Source: Trinickia mobilis (GTDB taxonomy: Bacteria > Pseudomonadota > Gammaproteobacteria > Burkholderiales > Burkholderiaceae). From it: a DNA stretch of 64,000 bases. Each line of letters opens with the position of its first letter. Position 1 is the first letter of the stretch. Under the pieces are notes generated by a model that was not told the origin of the DNA, ran no database searches, and saw only the letters and a program-made list of their open reading frames with translations. The translations under genes were made by a program, and so were the position numbers. Shown in pieces: positions 1 to 9,079 of the stretch. The DNA is taken from the NCBI RefSeq assembly GCF_017315705.1, contig NZ_JAFLRF010000035.1, forward strand, positions 1 to 64,000. Reading direction: 5' to 3'.

Positions 1-2
1 AC

Positions 3-35
3 GATGCCCCGGAAGTCCATGACTCACGGGGCATC
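3..35. repeat. Inverted repeat downstream of lipA
   Basis: The arms GATGCCCC and GGGGCATC pair across a 17-base loop. It lies about 95 bases past the lipA stop. There is no clear T-run on either side, so it could be a weak terminator or the edge of an element outside the window. The rest of 1-128 shows no gene. Confidence 0.4.
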
Positions 36-128
36 TTAGAGAACTACAGCACCTTCATCAACACGCCAAGTGAAGGGCTGGGGCCGAAGCCGCCCGATTC
101 TTTTTGACAGCCACGAAGCGCGCCGTGC

Positions 129-1133
129 TTACACGACGCCCACGCCGTGCGCCTGCAGATCGGCGTGATAGCTCGAACGCACCATCGCGCCGACGGCCGC
201 GTGCGTGAAGCCCATCTTGTACGCCTCTTCTTCGTACATCTTGAACGTGTCCGGATGCACGTACGCGCGCACCGGCAGGTGGTGCTCGGACGGCTGCAGG
301 TATTGGCCGATCGTGAGCATGTCGACGTCGTGCGCGCGCAGATCGCGCATCACCTGCAGGATCTCTTCCTCGGTTTCACCCAGGCCGACCATCAGGCCCG
401 ACTTCGTCGCGACATCGGGATGCAGCGCCTTGAAGTCCTTCAGGAGCTTGAGCGAGTGCGCATAGTCCGAACCGGGGCGCGCTTCCTTGTACAGACGCGG
501 CACCGTTTCGAGGTTGTGGTTCATCACGTCGGGCGGCGCGGCGTTCAGGATCGCCAGCGCACGGTCGAGGCGGCCGCGGAAGTCCGGCGTGAGGATTTCG
601 ATGCGCGTTTCGGGCGACTGCTCGCGCACCTGCCGGATACATTCGACGAAGTGTCCCGCGCCGCCGTCGCGCAGATCGTCGCGATCGACGCTCGTGATCA
701 CCACGTACTTGAGCTTGAGCGCGGCAATGGTGCGCGCGAGATTGGCCGGCTCGTCGGCGTCGAGCGGATCGGGACGGCCGTGGCCCACGTCGCAGAACGG
801 GCAGCGCCGCGTGCACTTGTCGCCCATGATCATGAACGTCGCCGTGCCCTTGCCGAAGCATTCGCCGATGTTCGGGCAGCTCGCTTCCTCGCACACCGTA
901 TGCAGGTTGTGTTCGCGAAGGATCTGCTTGATCTCGTAGAAGCGCGAGTTGCCGGTAGCGGCTTTCACGCGAATCCAATCGGGCTTCTTCAGTTTTTCGA
1001 TCGGCACGATCTTGATCGGAATGCGCGCAGTCTTGGCCTGGGCCTTTTGCTTGGCGGTCGCGTCGTAGACGGCCGGCGCGGCGTTGGAGGCGTTGGCGGC
1101 AGATTCGGCGGAGTTCGCGGTAACGTCAGTCAT
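129..1133 (-). CDS. lipA: Lipoyl synthase
   Basis: Radical SAM enzyme that inserts two sulfur atoms into protein-bound octanoyl groups, the last step of lipoate synthesis for pyruvate and 2-oxoglutarate dehydrogenases and the glycine cleavage system. Both iron-sulfur motifs are visible: the auxiliary cluster cysteines C81, C86 and C92 ([12 protein letters not shown]) and the radical SAM cysteines C107, C111 and C114 (CTRRCPFC). At 334 residues it is the usual family length with a longer, alanine-rich N-terminus. Its start overlaps the end of lipB by 8 bases, so the two are surely co-transcribed and probably translationally coupled. Confidence 0.97.
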   Translation of the reverse strand: MTDVTANSAESAANASNAAPAVYDATAKQKAQAKTARIPIKIVPIEKLKKPDWIRVKAATGNSRFYEIKQILREHNLHTVCEEASCPNIGECFGKGTATFMIMGDKCTRRCPFCDVGHGRPDPLDADEPANLARTIAALKLKYVVITSVDRDDLRDGGAGHFVECIRQVREQSPETRIEILTPDFRGRLDRALAILNAAPPDVMNHNLETVPRLYKEARPGSDYAHSLKLLKDFKALHPDVATKSGLMVGLGETEEEILQVMRDLRAHDVDMLTIGQYLQPSEHHLPVRAYVHPDTFKMYEEEAYKMGFTHAAVGAMVRSSYHADLQAHGVGVV

Positions 1134-1941
1134 TCGATTGATCCAGTCGGACGGCGGCAGTGCCGGCGTGCGGTTGAGAGCGGTGCGCGGGAGCGCCGTC
1201 GAGGTTGGCGGCCAAACGAGCCGCGAGCGTCCTGGCCACGTCGTCCCAGCCGGCGGCGACGCCTAGCGTCGCCATGTCGACCGTTTCGAGTCCCACGTAG
1301 CCGCACGGATTGATCGCAAGGAACGGCTGCAGATCCATCTTCACGTTCAGGCTCACACCGTGATAGCTGCAACCGTTGCGGATTTTGAGGCCGAGCGCCG
1401 CGATCTTCGCGCCCTCGTGAACGCCGGCCTGCGGCCCCGGTGCCACGTAGATGCCGGGAGCGCCTGCCTTGCGGGCGCCCGCCAGATTATACGCCGCGAG
1501 GGTTTCGATCACGGCCTCCTCGATCTTCGTGACCAGCTCGCGCACCATGAGCTTGCGGCGGCGCAAGTTCAAGAGCAGATACGCGACCACCTGGCCGGGG
1601 CCGTGGTAGGTGATCTGCCCGCCGCGGTCGACCTTCACGAGCGGAATGCCGGCATCGGCCGCGAGCAGGTGGGCCGGATCGCCCGCCTGGCCTAGCGTGA
1701 AAACGGGAGGGTGCTCGACGAGCCAGATTTCGTCGCGGGTGTCGTCGGTGCGGGCGTCGGTGAACGCGCGCATCGCGTCGAAGCTCGTCTGGTAGGGTTC
1801 GAGACCGCGCCGGCGCAGAAGGATGGCGAGCGCATCAGCCGTGTTCGCGGGGGGCGGCCATCCGGGCACCACCGCCCCTAGCGGATCGGCGGCAGGCAAG
1901 TCGGAAGAACGGGAAAGCGGGGAAACCGGCGTGGCACACAT
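1126..1941 (-). CDS. lipB: Octanoyl-[acyl carrier protein]:protein octanoyltransferase
   Basis: Transfers octanoate from acyl carrier protein to the lipoyl domains that LipA then sulfurates. The family signatures [12 protein letters not shown] (substrate pocket), [17 protein letters not shown] (catalytic lysine region) and NPCGYVGLE (nucleophilic cysteine) are all present. The 271-residue reading frame is longer than the typical 210-230 residues. The first 50 or so residues, rich in Pro and Ala, are outside the conserved domain, so the true start might lie downstream of the first ATG. It lies directly upstream of lipA. Confidence 0.95.
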   Translation of the reverse strand: MCATPVSPLSRSSDLPAADPLGAVVPGWPPPANTADALAILLRRRGLEPYQTSFDAMRAFTDARTDDTRDEIWLVEHPPVFTLGQAGDPAHLLAADAGIPLVKVDRGGQITYHGPGQVVAYLLLNLRRRKLMVRELVTKIEEAVIETLAAYNLAGARKAGAPGIYVAPGPQAGVHEGAKIAALGLKIRNGCSYHGVSLNVKMDLQPFLAINPCGYVGLETVDMATLGVAAGWDDVARTLAARLAANLDGAPAHRSQPHAGTAAVRLDQSND

Positions 1942-2015
1942 GATCGCGGTAGTTTACCGAAATCGTGCGCGCCCCGCCGGGGCGCAATCATCAGTCGAAT
2001 TCTCCGGCCACCGTG

Positions 2016-2342
2016 TCAGACGGTCCGCCAGCCGCTACCGATGCGCAGGCCCAGGCGGGCGCCGACGTCAGCGAGCCAATGGCGCAGGCCGTCCTTCGGC
2101 CGGGGCGCGACCCAAAAAGCGACAGACGCCGGCTGGGTCCCTTCCGCGCTGAGCCAGAGCCGCTCCCCGCGGCGCAGACGCAGGCAATCGCCCGGCTCGA
2201 GCCAATAGTCCTCGGTGTCGTTGCTGCGCGTCACCCACATGCTCGCGCCCTGCACCGTGAGCCGCGTGCTCTTCATGACCATCATCGGCACGGTTTCGCC
2301 AGGGTTGATTTCGAACGTAATGCTTGAGGAAATTTCTTGCAT
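2016..2342 (-). CDS. DUF2917 domain protein
   Basis: A 108-residue protein resembling the DUF2917 family, small cupin-like proteins of unknown role found in beta-proteobacteria. The start MQEISSSITFEI (2342) is preferred over an in-frame start at 2414, because the extra residues reach into the upstream regulator's control region and look non-coding. The protein lacks a signal peptide and membrane segments. It is divergent from the LysR gene at 2444 with about 100 bases between them, a classic arrangement in which the regulator controls its neighbour. Function is not known. Confidence 0.8.
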   Translation of the reverse strand: MQEISSSITFEINPGETVPMMVMKSTRLTVQGASMWVTRSNDTEDYWLEPGDCLRLRRGERLWLSAEGTQPASVAFWVAPRPKDGLRHWLADVGARLGLRIGSGWRTV

Positions 2343-2443
2343 GATCCGCTCCGTCAAAGTGCTGGTTCGTGAGTAGAATCGTAAATGCAGCAAGGGATTC
2401 CCCCAAACGATCAATTTTCACGTCGTTGTGAGAAAAATTAGCA

Positions 2444-3403
2444 ATGGACCTTCGACAACTTCCTGCGCTCAATGCGATCAAGGCGTTCGAGGCGGCGGCG
2501 CGCCACGAGAGCTTCACGCGCGCGGCAGACGAGCTGTTCGTCACGCATGGCGCGGTCAGTCACCAGATCCGCGCGCTCGAGGCCGAACTCGGCATTGCGC
2601 TGTTCGAACGCGACGGCAAGCGCGTGCGGCTCACCGAAGTCGGCTGCCGCTATGCGAAGGAAGTGCGCGCAGCGCTGATGGCGCTGGCAGAAGCCACCCG
2701 CTCGGTGCGCGCCGGCGACCGCGAGCGGCGGCTGGTGGTGTCGATCCTGACGTCGTTTGCGGCGAGGTGGATCACGCCGCGCATCGGCCGCTTCATCGAG
2801 CAGTACCCCGAAATCGACCTCGAATTGCTGTCGACCAATGCGCTGGCCGATTTCGCGCGCGACGACGTCGATGCGGCCGTCCGCTTCGGCTTCGGCAAAT
2901 ACGAGGGGCTGCACGTCGAGCCGCTGCTCGACGAGGTGTTCTTCCCGGTTTGCTCGCCGGCCTACAACGGCGGACGATTGCCGGCGACACCCGCCGACAT
3001 GGCAAAGTACGCGCTCCTGCGCTCGGACGACGAGCTATGGCGCCCGTGGTTCGCCGCGGCCGGCCTGGAAAGCGCGTCGGAGCCGAAGCGCGGCGTGCTG
3101 TACCAGGATTCGTCGAACCTGCTGCAAGCGGCGATCGACGGCCAGGGCATCGCGCTCGTGCGGCGCTCGATCGCGATGCAGGAGATTGCCGCGGGGCGGC
3201 TCGTGCGCTTGTTCAATATCGAGGGGCCCAGCCCCTGGGCCTACTACTTCGTGTGCCCGCCGCGGTTGCTGGAAACCGTGCGCGTGCGGGCATTCAGGGA
3301 CTGGCTGTTCGAGGAGGTCGAGCGGTTTCAGGCGCTTTACGGCCGCGCCTGCGCTGCAGGAAGGGACGGGGCGGCGGCGGTGCTGAGAACGGCAGGGCAA
3401 TAG
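2444..3403 (+). CDS. LysR-family transcriptional regulator (GcvA-like)
   Basis: A 319-residue regulator with an N-terminal winged helix-turn-helix (about residues 5-65: LPALNAIKAFEAAARHESF, then AVSHQIRALEAELGIALFER) and a C-terminal periplasmic-binding-protein-like effector domain (about 95-300). The helix-turn-helix and the APRIG-type segment (WITPRIGRFIEQYP) resemble the GcvA subgroup, which controls glycine cleavage in enterobacteria. The target here is more likely the divergent DUF2917 gene. The pair splits the otherwise conserved run from dacA to lipA. Confidence 0.9.
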   Translation: MDLRQLPALNAIKAFEAAARHESFTRAADELFVTHGAVSHQIRALEAELGIALFERDGKRVRLTEVGCRYAKEVRAALMALAEATRSVRAGDRERRLVVSILTSFAARWITPRIGRFIEQYPEIDLELLSTNALADFARDDVDAAVRFGFGKYEGLHVEPLLDEVFFPVCSPAYNGGRLPATPADMAKYALLRSDDELWRPWFAAAGLESASEPKRGVLYQDSSNLLQAAIDGQGIALVRRSIAMQEIAAGRLVRLFNIEGPSPWAYYFVCPPRLLETVRVRAFRDWLFEEVERFQALYGRACAAGRDGAAAVLRTAGQ

Positions 3404-3412
3404 CCCGTCGCC

Positions 3413-3682
3413 CTACAGCACCACCTTGACCATCGGGTGCCCGGTCAGCGCCCGGTAGATATCGTCGAGATGCTCGCGGCTCAACGCCCGCACCGTCACG
3501 GTCAGCCCGATGTAATTGCCGCCGGATGACGGCCGCGTCTCGATGCGCGCGGCGTCGAACTCGCTATCGAACTGGCGGATCACCGTCACGATCGTGTCGG
3601 CGAAATCGGGGTGCGACTTTCCCATCACCTTGATGGGAAAGTCGCAAGGAAACTCAAACAGCGATTCGTTGACCGGGCTCAT
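3413..3682 (-). CDS. DUF493 family protein (YbeD-like)
   Basis: An 89-residue protein with the compact ferredoxin-fold pattern of DUF493/YbeD: FPCDFPIKVMGKSHPDF at the start and RALSREHLDDIYRALTGHP near the end. In E. coli ybeD lies between dacA and lipB, and the same order is kept here apart from the aminotransferase gene. The biochemical role is unsettled; an allosteric (ACT-like) function in lipoate or cell-wall metabolism has been suggested. Its start lies 34 bases past the stop of the upstream aminotransferase gene, across a perfect hairpin. Confidence 0.92.
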   Translation of the reverse strand: MSPVNESLFEFPCDFPIKVMGKSHPDFADTIVTVIRQFDSEFDAARIETRPSSGGNYIGLTVTVRALSREHLDDIYRALTGHPMVKVVL

Positions 3683-3701
3683 CTTTCTCTCCGTGCAGCT
3701 T

Positions 3702-3730
3702 CGTGCCTGTTCTCGCTAATAACAGGCACG
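3702..3730. repeat. Palindromic repeat family C, copy 1 (hairpin with CTAAT loop)
   Basis: A perfect 10-bp stem, CGTGCCTGTT and AACAGGCACG, closes the 9-base loop CTCGCTAAT. The stop codon of the minus-strand aminotransferase gene (3718-3716) lies in the loop. A second copy with the same loop and covarying outer stem bases is at 13487-13517. There is no T-run, so an ordinary intrinsic terminator is unlikely; an mRNA-stabilising or processing hairpin or a REP-like element fits better. Confidence 0.85.
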
Positions 3731-4651
3731 TGCACTTTCGATCTGCGCCTCGCGCGCCTTTGCGCGCTGATACGCTGCATATAGGGCCGCGTACACCGGG
3801 CCCGGCTTGCCGTTGCCGACCGGCACGCCATCCAGGTCGGTCACGGGCAACACTTCCTTCGTTGCCGAGCTGATCAGGATCTCGTCGGCGGCGCGCAGCT
3901 CCGCTTCCGTTACGTCGCGTGCGGTGAAGCCGATACCGCATTCACGCGCCAGCTCCTCGATCAGCCCGTAGCGGATGCCTTCGAGGATCTTGTGATCGCG
4001 GCACGGCGCGAACAGCTCGCCGCCCTTCACCACCCAGACGTTCGCCGACGACGCCTCGGTGAGCATCCCGTCGCGCAATTGAATGGTCTCGAACGCATCG
4101 TTGCGCGCTGCGTGCTCGGCCATCAGCACATTGCCGAGCAGCGATACCGACTTGATGTCGCAGTGCAGCCAGCGCCGGTCCTCCGCGCTTACGCAGCGCA
4201 CGCCGCGTGCGCGCACCGCGTCGTCCGGCAGACGCATCGGATTGACCATCATGAACACTGTCGGCCGGATCCCCGCCGGAAACGCGTGCCCGCGTTTCGC
4301 GACGCCGCGCGTAACTTGAATATACGCAAGCGCGTGGCCGCCGGCACGGGAATCCGCGGCGGCGCCGTGCTCGGGGTAGTTCGCCGCGACCACGCGCGCG
4401 AGCAGCGCGCGCCAGCCGTCGTCGTCGAAAGGATTCTCGATGCCGACTTTCGCGAGGCTGCGCGAGAGTCGCGCGAGGTGCGACGCGAAGCGAAACGGCG
4501 TGAGGCCGTGCTCGCCCGCGTAGAGCGGCACGACTTCGTAAATGCCGTCGCCGAAGATGAAGCCGCGGTCGAGCACCGGAATGCGTGCTTCGGACAGCGG
4601 CACCAGTTCGCCGTTCAAATAGACGACGGGGTCCAGTGTCGGTTCGGTCAT
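3716..4651 (-). CDS. Class IV PLP-dependent aminotransferase (D-amino-acid transaminase type)
   Basis: A 311-residue fold-type IV aminotransferase. The pyridoxal-phosphate lysine is K167 in WLHCDIKSVSLLGNV, and the cofactor-binding ETI/EASSANV and STKEV segments follow. The WLHCDIKS motif favours a D-amino-acid (D-alanine) transaminase over a branched-chain or aminodeoxychorismate enzyme, though specificity cannot be read with certainty. D-alanine made here would feed peptidoglycan, consistent with the D-alanyl-D-alanine carboxypeptidase 13 bases upstream in the same operon. The last codons run through the right arm of the family C hairpin. Confidence 0.88.
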   Translation of the reverse strand: MTEPTLDPVVYLNGELVPLSEARIPVLDRGFIFGDGIYEVVPLYAGEHGLTPFRFASHLARLSRSLAKVGIENPFDDDGWRALLARVVAANYPEHGAAADSRAGGHALAYIQVTRGVAKRGHAFPAGIRPTVFMMVNPMRLPDDAVRARGVRCVSAEDRRWLHCDIKSVSLLGNVLMAEHAARNDAFETIQLRDGMLTEASSANVWVVKGGELFAPCRDHKILEGIRYGLIEELARECGIGFTARDVTEAELRAADEILISSATKEVLPVTDLDGVPVGNGKPGPVYAALYAAYQRAKAREAQIESARACY

Positions 4652-4664
4652 GGTCCTGAAAGCT

Positions 4665-5891
4665 TTACGACTTCTTCTTGTTGATCATCAACAGCAGCGA
4701 ATCCCAGATGCGGCCGACGACGCCCGCCTGCGGCACCGCCTGCAGCGCGACGACCGGGAATTGCGCGAGCGACTTGCCGTCTGCGACGAGCTGCACCGTG
4801 CCGACCTGCTGGCCATTGGCGAGCGGCGCGACGAGCGGCTCGGCGAGCGTGACCTGCGGCTTCACCTTGTCGCCCATGCCGCGCGGCACGGTGATGTACT
4901 GGTCGCCCTTCACGCCGACCTGCACCGTATCGGCGGCGCCCTTATAGATGCGCGGCGTCTGCACGACCTGGTTCGCCTTGTACAAGCGCACGGTGTCGTA
5001 CGCGCTATAGCCGTAGTTCAGCATCTTCATGCTGTCCTGCACGCGGTCGTGTTCCTTCTGCTCGCCCATCATCACGGTGACGAGGCGGCGGTTCGCATCG
5101 GGCGAGCCCGGCAGCGGACGCTTAGCCGTCGCGATCAAGCAGTAGCCGGCTGCTTGCGTGTGGCCGGTCTTCAAGCCGTCGACGGTCGGATCGATCCATA
5201 GCAGACGATTGCGGTTCGGCTGCTTGATCTTGTTGTACGTGAATTCCTTGACCGAGAAGATGCTGTAGTAGTCGGGGAAGTCGCGGATCAGGTGCGTCGA
5301 CAGCGTCGCAAGGTCCGCCGCCGTCGTGTAGTGACTCTGGTCGGGCATGCCGTTCACGTCGGCGTAGTGCGTGCCCTTCATGCCGAGGCGCTGCGCTTCG
5401 GTGTTCATCATGTTGACGAACTGCGCCTCGCTGCCGCCCACGAGTTCGGCGAGCGCGATCGCCGCGTCGTTGCCCGACTGGATGATCATGCCGTAGACGA
5501 GGTCATGCACCGTCACCGGCTTGTTCGCTTCGATGAACATGCGCGATTCGTCGGTGCCCACGCGGCGCACCGCTTCGCTCGGCGTCACCACTTGATCCAT
5601 CGAAATCTTCCTCGTCTGCAGCGCTTCGAAGACGAGGTACGCGGTCATCAGCTTGGTGAGCGACGCCGGCTCGACGCGCTCATCGGGATTGCCCGAGGCG
5701 AGCACCTGGTTGCTGGTCGCATCGACGAGCACCCACGAGCGCGCGTTCACGCCCGGCGGCGGCACCTGCGCGAACGCGGTGCTTGCAACGAGCGTGGCGG
5801 GCAGCAAGACGCCGAGAGAGACGGCACGGCTGATGGATTGAGGGACGAAAGACGTGGCGACGGACGAGAGGCCGGAGGAGGAAAAACGCAT
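4665..5891 (-). CDS. dacA: D-alanyl-D-alanine carboxypeptidase (PBP5/6 family)
   Basis: A low-molecular-mass penicillin-binding protein that trims the terminal D-alanine from peptidoglycan pentapeptides at the periplasmic face of the inner membrane. The S-x-x-K box is S77-LTK80, the second motif is SGN at 139-141, and KTG is in VDGLKTGHTQ. A signal peptide ends near ASTAFA, residues 36-41. The C-terminal PBP5 domain and an amphipathic tail (RIWDSLLLMINKKKS) for membrane attachment follow. The start MRFSSSGLSS (5891) was chosen over one 9 codons upstream because it gives a normal signal peptide. dacC is an alternative name for this family. Confidence 0.95.
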   Translation of the reverse strand: MRFSSSGLSSVATSFVPQSISRAVSLGVLLPATLVASTAFAQVPPPGVNARSWVLVDATSNQVLASGNPDERVEPASLTKLMTAYLVFEALQTRKISMDQVVTPSEAVRRVGTDESRMFIEANKPVTVHDLVYGMIIQSGNDAAIALAELVGGSEAQFVNMMNTEAQRLGMKGTHYADVNGMPDQSHYTTAADLATLSTHLIRDFPDYYSIFSVKEFTYNKIKQPNRNRLLWIDPTVDGLKTGHTQAAGYCLIATAKRPLPGSPDANRRLVTVMMGEQKEHDRVQDSMKMLNYGYSAYDTVRLYKANQVVQTPRIYKGAADTVQVGVKGDQYITVPRGMGDKVKPQVTLAEPLVAPLANGQQVGTVQLVADGKSLAQFPVVALQAVPQAGVVGRIWDSLLLMINKKKS

Positions 5892-6033
5892 AGGATCGAT
5901 TCGGGCGGTAGTGAGCAATGCACGCCGGAGCGCGCGCCGTTTGGAAGAGCGGTCACGAGCGCTTCACCGCGACCCGCTCTTCACGCTCTCGGGGTCACAT
6001 CGAACGGCGGCACTCGCGCAAAAAATTGCGCCC

Positions 6034-6039
6034 ATTATA
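6034..6039 (-). promoter_or_regulatory. Probable -10 box for dacA
   Basis: TATAAT read on the minus strand, about 140 bases before the dacA start. The -35 region is not a good match. It is the only consensus-like -10 sequence between the hydrolase at 6098 and dacA. Confidence 0.45.
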
Positions 6040-6097
6040 CGCGCCGCGTTGTGGCGTTTTTGCGTTTTATGCGTACCTGTATGCCGGAAAATACAAA

Positions 6098-6742
6098 TCA
6101 GCGCCAGGCTTCGATGACGATGCGCTTGAGGATGTGCAGCTTGCGATGGAGAAAATGCTCGGCGCCCGGGATCACGACCACTGGCAATTCCTGCGGCCGC
6201 GCCCAGTCGTAGACCGACGCGATCGGCACGGTGTCGTCGGTCTCGCCGTGAATCACGAGCGTGTTCTCGGGCACCGTCGCGACCTCCCAGCGGCTCGCGG
6301 CCGTGCCGACGAACACCATCCGCTCGATCTCCTTGCCCGCCTCGGCGAGCGCCTTCGCGACATGCGACAGCACGAACGTGCCAAACGAAAAGCCCGCGAG
6401 CACGAGGGGCAGATCGGCTTGCCCCGGCTGCGCGCGCATGTAGTCGATGACCGCGAGCAGATCGTCGCGCTCGCCGTGGCCGTTGTCGTGCTCCCCTTGC
6501 GTTTGCCCGACGCCGCGGAAATTCGAGCGGTACGTCGCGTAGTCGAGCTGCACGAACGTGCGCGCGAGTGTCTGCGCGACCTTGTTGTCCATCGAGCCGC
6601 CGAAGAGCGGATGCGGATGCGCGACGAGCGCGATGCCGCGCGGCGCGGCGCCTTCGTCGCGCACGGCGTCGGGCACGTCGAGCGCCACTTCGATCTTGCC
6701 GACGGGCCCGTCGATCAGGAATTTTTGCGTGTGGATATTCAT
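6098..6742 (-). CDS. Alpha/beta hydrolase (CC/YcjY-like serine hydrolase)
   Basis: A 214-residue cytosolic alpha/beta hydrolase. The nucleophile elbow is GFSFG with S119, the acid is in HGETDDTVP and the histidine in PGAEHF, in the expected order. The HPHPLFGGSMDNKV segment is typical of a widespread family of short-chain acyl hydrolases annotated only as alpha/beta hydrolases. No signal peptide. It lies about 70 bases downstream of the ferredoxin gene on the same strand, so the two may share a transcript. Substrate unknown. Confidence 0.87.
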   Translation of the reverse strand: MNIHTQKFLIDGPVGKIEVALDVPDAVRDEGAAPRGIALVAHPHPLFGGSMDNKVAQTLARTFVQLDYATYRSNFRGVGQTQGEHDNGHGERDDLLAVIDYMRAQPGQADLPLVLAGFSFGTFVLSHVAKALAEAGKEIERMVFVGTAASRWEVATVPENTLVIHGETDDTVPIASVYDWARPQELPVVVIPGAEHFLHRKLHILKRIVIEAWR

Positions 6743-6812
6743 TGCGTTGCGCGGCGGGTGTGCCGCGTGAGGTCGCGAAAGGTCAGGCAGCGGTCGATTG
6801 AAAGCCGATCGA

Positions 6813-7136
6813 TCAGCGGTCGATCAACAAGCGCTCGACGACCTTGCCGTTAGCCAGATGCGAGTCGACGATCTCGTCGATATCGGCTTCGTCGACATAG
6901 GTGTACCAGGTGCCTTCCGGATACACGACGACGGTCGGCCCTTCCTCGCAGCGATCCAGGCAGCCTGACTTGTTGATTCGGACCTGGCCGGGGCCGGCCA
7001 AGCCCAGTTGCTTCACGCGCTTCTTCGCGTATTCCTGCATCGCCTGGGCGTTGCAGTTCGCGCAGCTCGGCCGCTCGGAGCCCGGTTCGCGCTGATTCAG
7101 GCAGAAGAACACGTGGTACTTGTAGAAGGAATCCAT
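6813..7136 (-). CDS. Thioredoxin-like [2Fe-2S] ferredoxin
   Basis: A 107-residue protein with the cysteine pattern of thioredoxin-fold [2Fe-2S] ferredoxins: C12 (FFCLNQ), C25 and C28 (SCANC), C59 and C63 (GCLDRCEEGP). These are electron carriers related to the NuoE domain and to the Azotobacter Shethna protein. The start MDSFYKYHVFFC (7136) fits the family; an in-frame start 28 codons upstream would add an unrelated basic leader. Electron partner not identifiable from the neighbours. Confidence 0.9.
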   Translation of the reverse strand: MDSFYKYHVFFCLNQREPGSERPSCANCNAQAMQEYAKKRVKQLGLAGPGQVRINKSGCLDRCEEGPTVVVYPEGTWYTYVDEADIDEIVDSHLANGKVVERLLIDR

Positions 7137-7329
7137 GGTGTCGGAGGTGTGGAGAAACGTCGGCCGGGCTTGGCGCTTGCGCCATGCCCGCAGGCACGGC
7201 GCCGCTTCAAGACGCTGCAAATCGACGCATCGGCGAAAAGTTGAGGAGGGTCCGGGCGATTATAGCGAGCGCGGCGCGACGCCGCTCTGCGCGAGACCGT
7301 TCAGGCGCAGCTAGCGGCCCTGCCGCCGA

Positions 7330-7971
7330 TCACTTCACCGCGACGATCGGCGTCATGCCGAGCCACACGACGAGTTGCGAGACGAAATCGTCGCTCGCGG
7401 CGGCAAGTGCGCGCGCGCCGCCAGCGGCATCCGGCGTGCTCGAGGGTGCGCGCGCGACGAACGTGCGCTGGCCGAGCACCTTGCCGTCGAGCATCAGCGT
7501 CGCGCGCGCAGTGAGCGCGCCGTGGCTTTCCGATTCGCCGTCGAAGACCTGCTCGAACTCGTCGAGATCGACCTTCAGCACCGGCGCGTGCACGCCGTCG
7601 CCGCCCGTGAGCACCGTGCCGTGCGACGACAGCGCCGCGCGCAGGCGCTGCGTGAGCAACTGCGCGGGCGGCATCGTCCAATGGCTGGTCGCGTAGGTTG
7701 CGGTGCGCTGGCTGTCGGCGTAGCTCAGGCGATAGATGAGGCCGTCGCTGTTGAGGGTCTGCGGCGCGCTCACGTCGAGCACCTTGAACGGCGGCAGCGG
7801 TCCGGGCGATGTCGCCGGATTGGCGGGGCCGAGATCGTAGCGGATGTTCGCCACGGCAGCGGGCGTGCCGAGCGCGCAGCCGGCAAGCATGCCGGCCGTG
7901 AGCACGATCGTCGCAAACGCGCCGATCAGCTGCGGGGGGAAAAAAAATGATCGGTCAGTCGAGCGTGACAT
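7330..7971 (-). CDS. ABC-type transport auxiliary lipoprotein (PqiC/MlaD-partner family)
   Basis: A 213-residue lipoprotein of the ABC_trans_aux family. The N-terminus has a hydrophobic stretch ending in the lipobox MLAGC, so the mature protein should be lipidated and probably sorted to the outer membrane. The remainder has the YRLSYADSQRTATYATSHW segment typical of the family. It ends the operon that encodes the MCE transporter, 33 bases after the MCE gene, which suggests it is the outer-membrane end of that lipid path, as PqiC is for PqiAB. Confidence 0.85.
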   Translation of the reverse strand: MSRSTDRSFFFPPQLIGAFATIVLTAGMLAGCALGTPAAVANIRYDLGPANPATSPGPLPPFKVLDVSAPQTLNSDGLIYRLSYADSQRTATYATSHWTMPPAQLLTQRLRAALSSHGTVLTGGDGVHAPVLKVDLDEFEQVFDGESESHGALTARATLMLDGKVLGQRTFVARAPSSTPDAAGGARALAAASDDFVSQLVVWLGMTPIVAVK

Positions 7972-8004
7972 TGCAGTGTTCCTGACTTGGATTCTCAAAT
8001 TCGG

Positions 8005-8970
8005 TCAATGGGCGGCAGCGTCTGCCTTCGGCCAGGCGAAGCCGGGCTCGCCCGGGCCGGGCGCCGCAGCGGGTGCGCCGAACAGCACGCTGCGCGGGCT
8101 CGTGCTGAACAGGTCCGCCGCGCGATCGACCGAGCGCACGGCGCTGCCGACATCGGTGGTCAACGCGTCGACGCGCGGCAGCGTCTCGTAGTTCACGCGC
8201 GCCGTCATGTCCTGCAGCGAAGCATCCATCGCCGAGAGCGCAGCACCCGCGCGATCCGCCGCGTCGCCGATCTTGTTCAGGTTCGTCACGAGCGGCCCGT
8301 TGTGGCCGTTCACTTGCTGGATCAGCGCGTTGGTCGACGCGAGCGTGCTGTCGAGCTGATCGAGCGTACCCGGCAGTTTCGACGCGACCGGAGCGGCCGC
8401 CTTGGCGAGCGTCGACACGTTGTCGGCCGCGCCTTGCACGCTTGCGAGCGTCGCCTTCAACTGGTCGCGCATATCGTCGGACATCATATTGTCCGCACGC
8501 TTTGCGACACTTTCGAGTTCGCGCATCACCACGTCGCCGCGCTCCTGCAACTGGTCGAGCAGACCCGGACGCATCGGTATCTGAGCGACGTTCTTCGCCG
8601 ACGAGGGAAACGGCGTCAGATTGCGCCCGGTGTCTTCGAGCTGCACGAAGGCGATGCCCGTGACGCCTTGGAAACCGAGGCTGCCGTACGTGGAGTGCGT
8701 GATCGGCGCGGTCTTGTCGACGAGGATGCGGATCACGATCTGCCCGGGGTGCTCGCGATCGAAGTGGATCGACTGCACCTTGCCGACGTCGAGCCCGCGA
8801 TAGCGGACGGCGGCATCGGTAAAGAGGCCGGTCACGTTCGTGCGCGCGATCAGGTCATACGGGATTCGCACCGAGCGGTCGATGTTGAACCAGAACACGG
8901 TCAGCGCTATCGCGATCGCCAATCCGATCGTGAAGAGCCCAGCCCAGAACGCATGTGATTTGTTTTCCAT
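8005..8970 (-). CDS. MCE-domain (MlaD family) lipid-transport substrate-binding protein
   Basis: A 321-residue inner-membrane-anchored periplasmic protein. One N-terminal transmembrane helix (about residues 9-27, WAGLFTIGLAIAIALTVFW) is followed by an MCE domain (about 38-120, IARTNVTGLFTDAAVRYRGLDVGKV) and a long helical C-terminal region (about 150-300). MCE proteins form hexameric rings that pass phospholipids between membranes. The long helical region is more like PqiB/YebT-type or the Mce-family tails than the short E. coli MlaD. Third gene of a four-gene operon. Confidence 0.92.
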   Translation of the reverse strand: MENKSHAFWAGLFTIGLAIAIALTVFWFNIDRSVRIPYDLIARTNVTGLFTDAAVRYRGLDVGKVQSIHFDREHPGQIVIRILVDKTAPITHSTYGSLGFQGVTGIAFVQLEDTGRNLTPFPSSAKNVAQIPMRPGLLDQLQERGDVVMRELESVAKRADNMMSDDMRDQLKATLASVQGAADNVSTLAKAAAPVASKLPGTLDQLDSTLASTNALIQQVNGHNGPLVTNLNKIGDAADRAGAALSAMDASLQDMTARVNYETLPRVDALTTDVGSAVRSVDRAADLFSTSPRSVLFGAPAAAPGPGEPGFAWPKADAAAH

Positions 8971-9079
8971 TCGCGGGTTCCCTTGCAGGCGGCTTCGCTC
9001 AATCCTGCAGTATTGCGGTTTCGGCGTACTTGGTGACGGCTCTCGCTATGATCGGCAAACCAGGCGGCACGCGAGCCGC

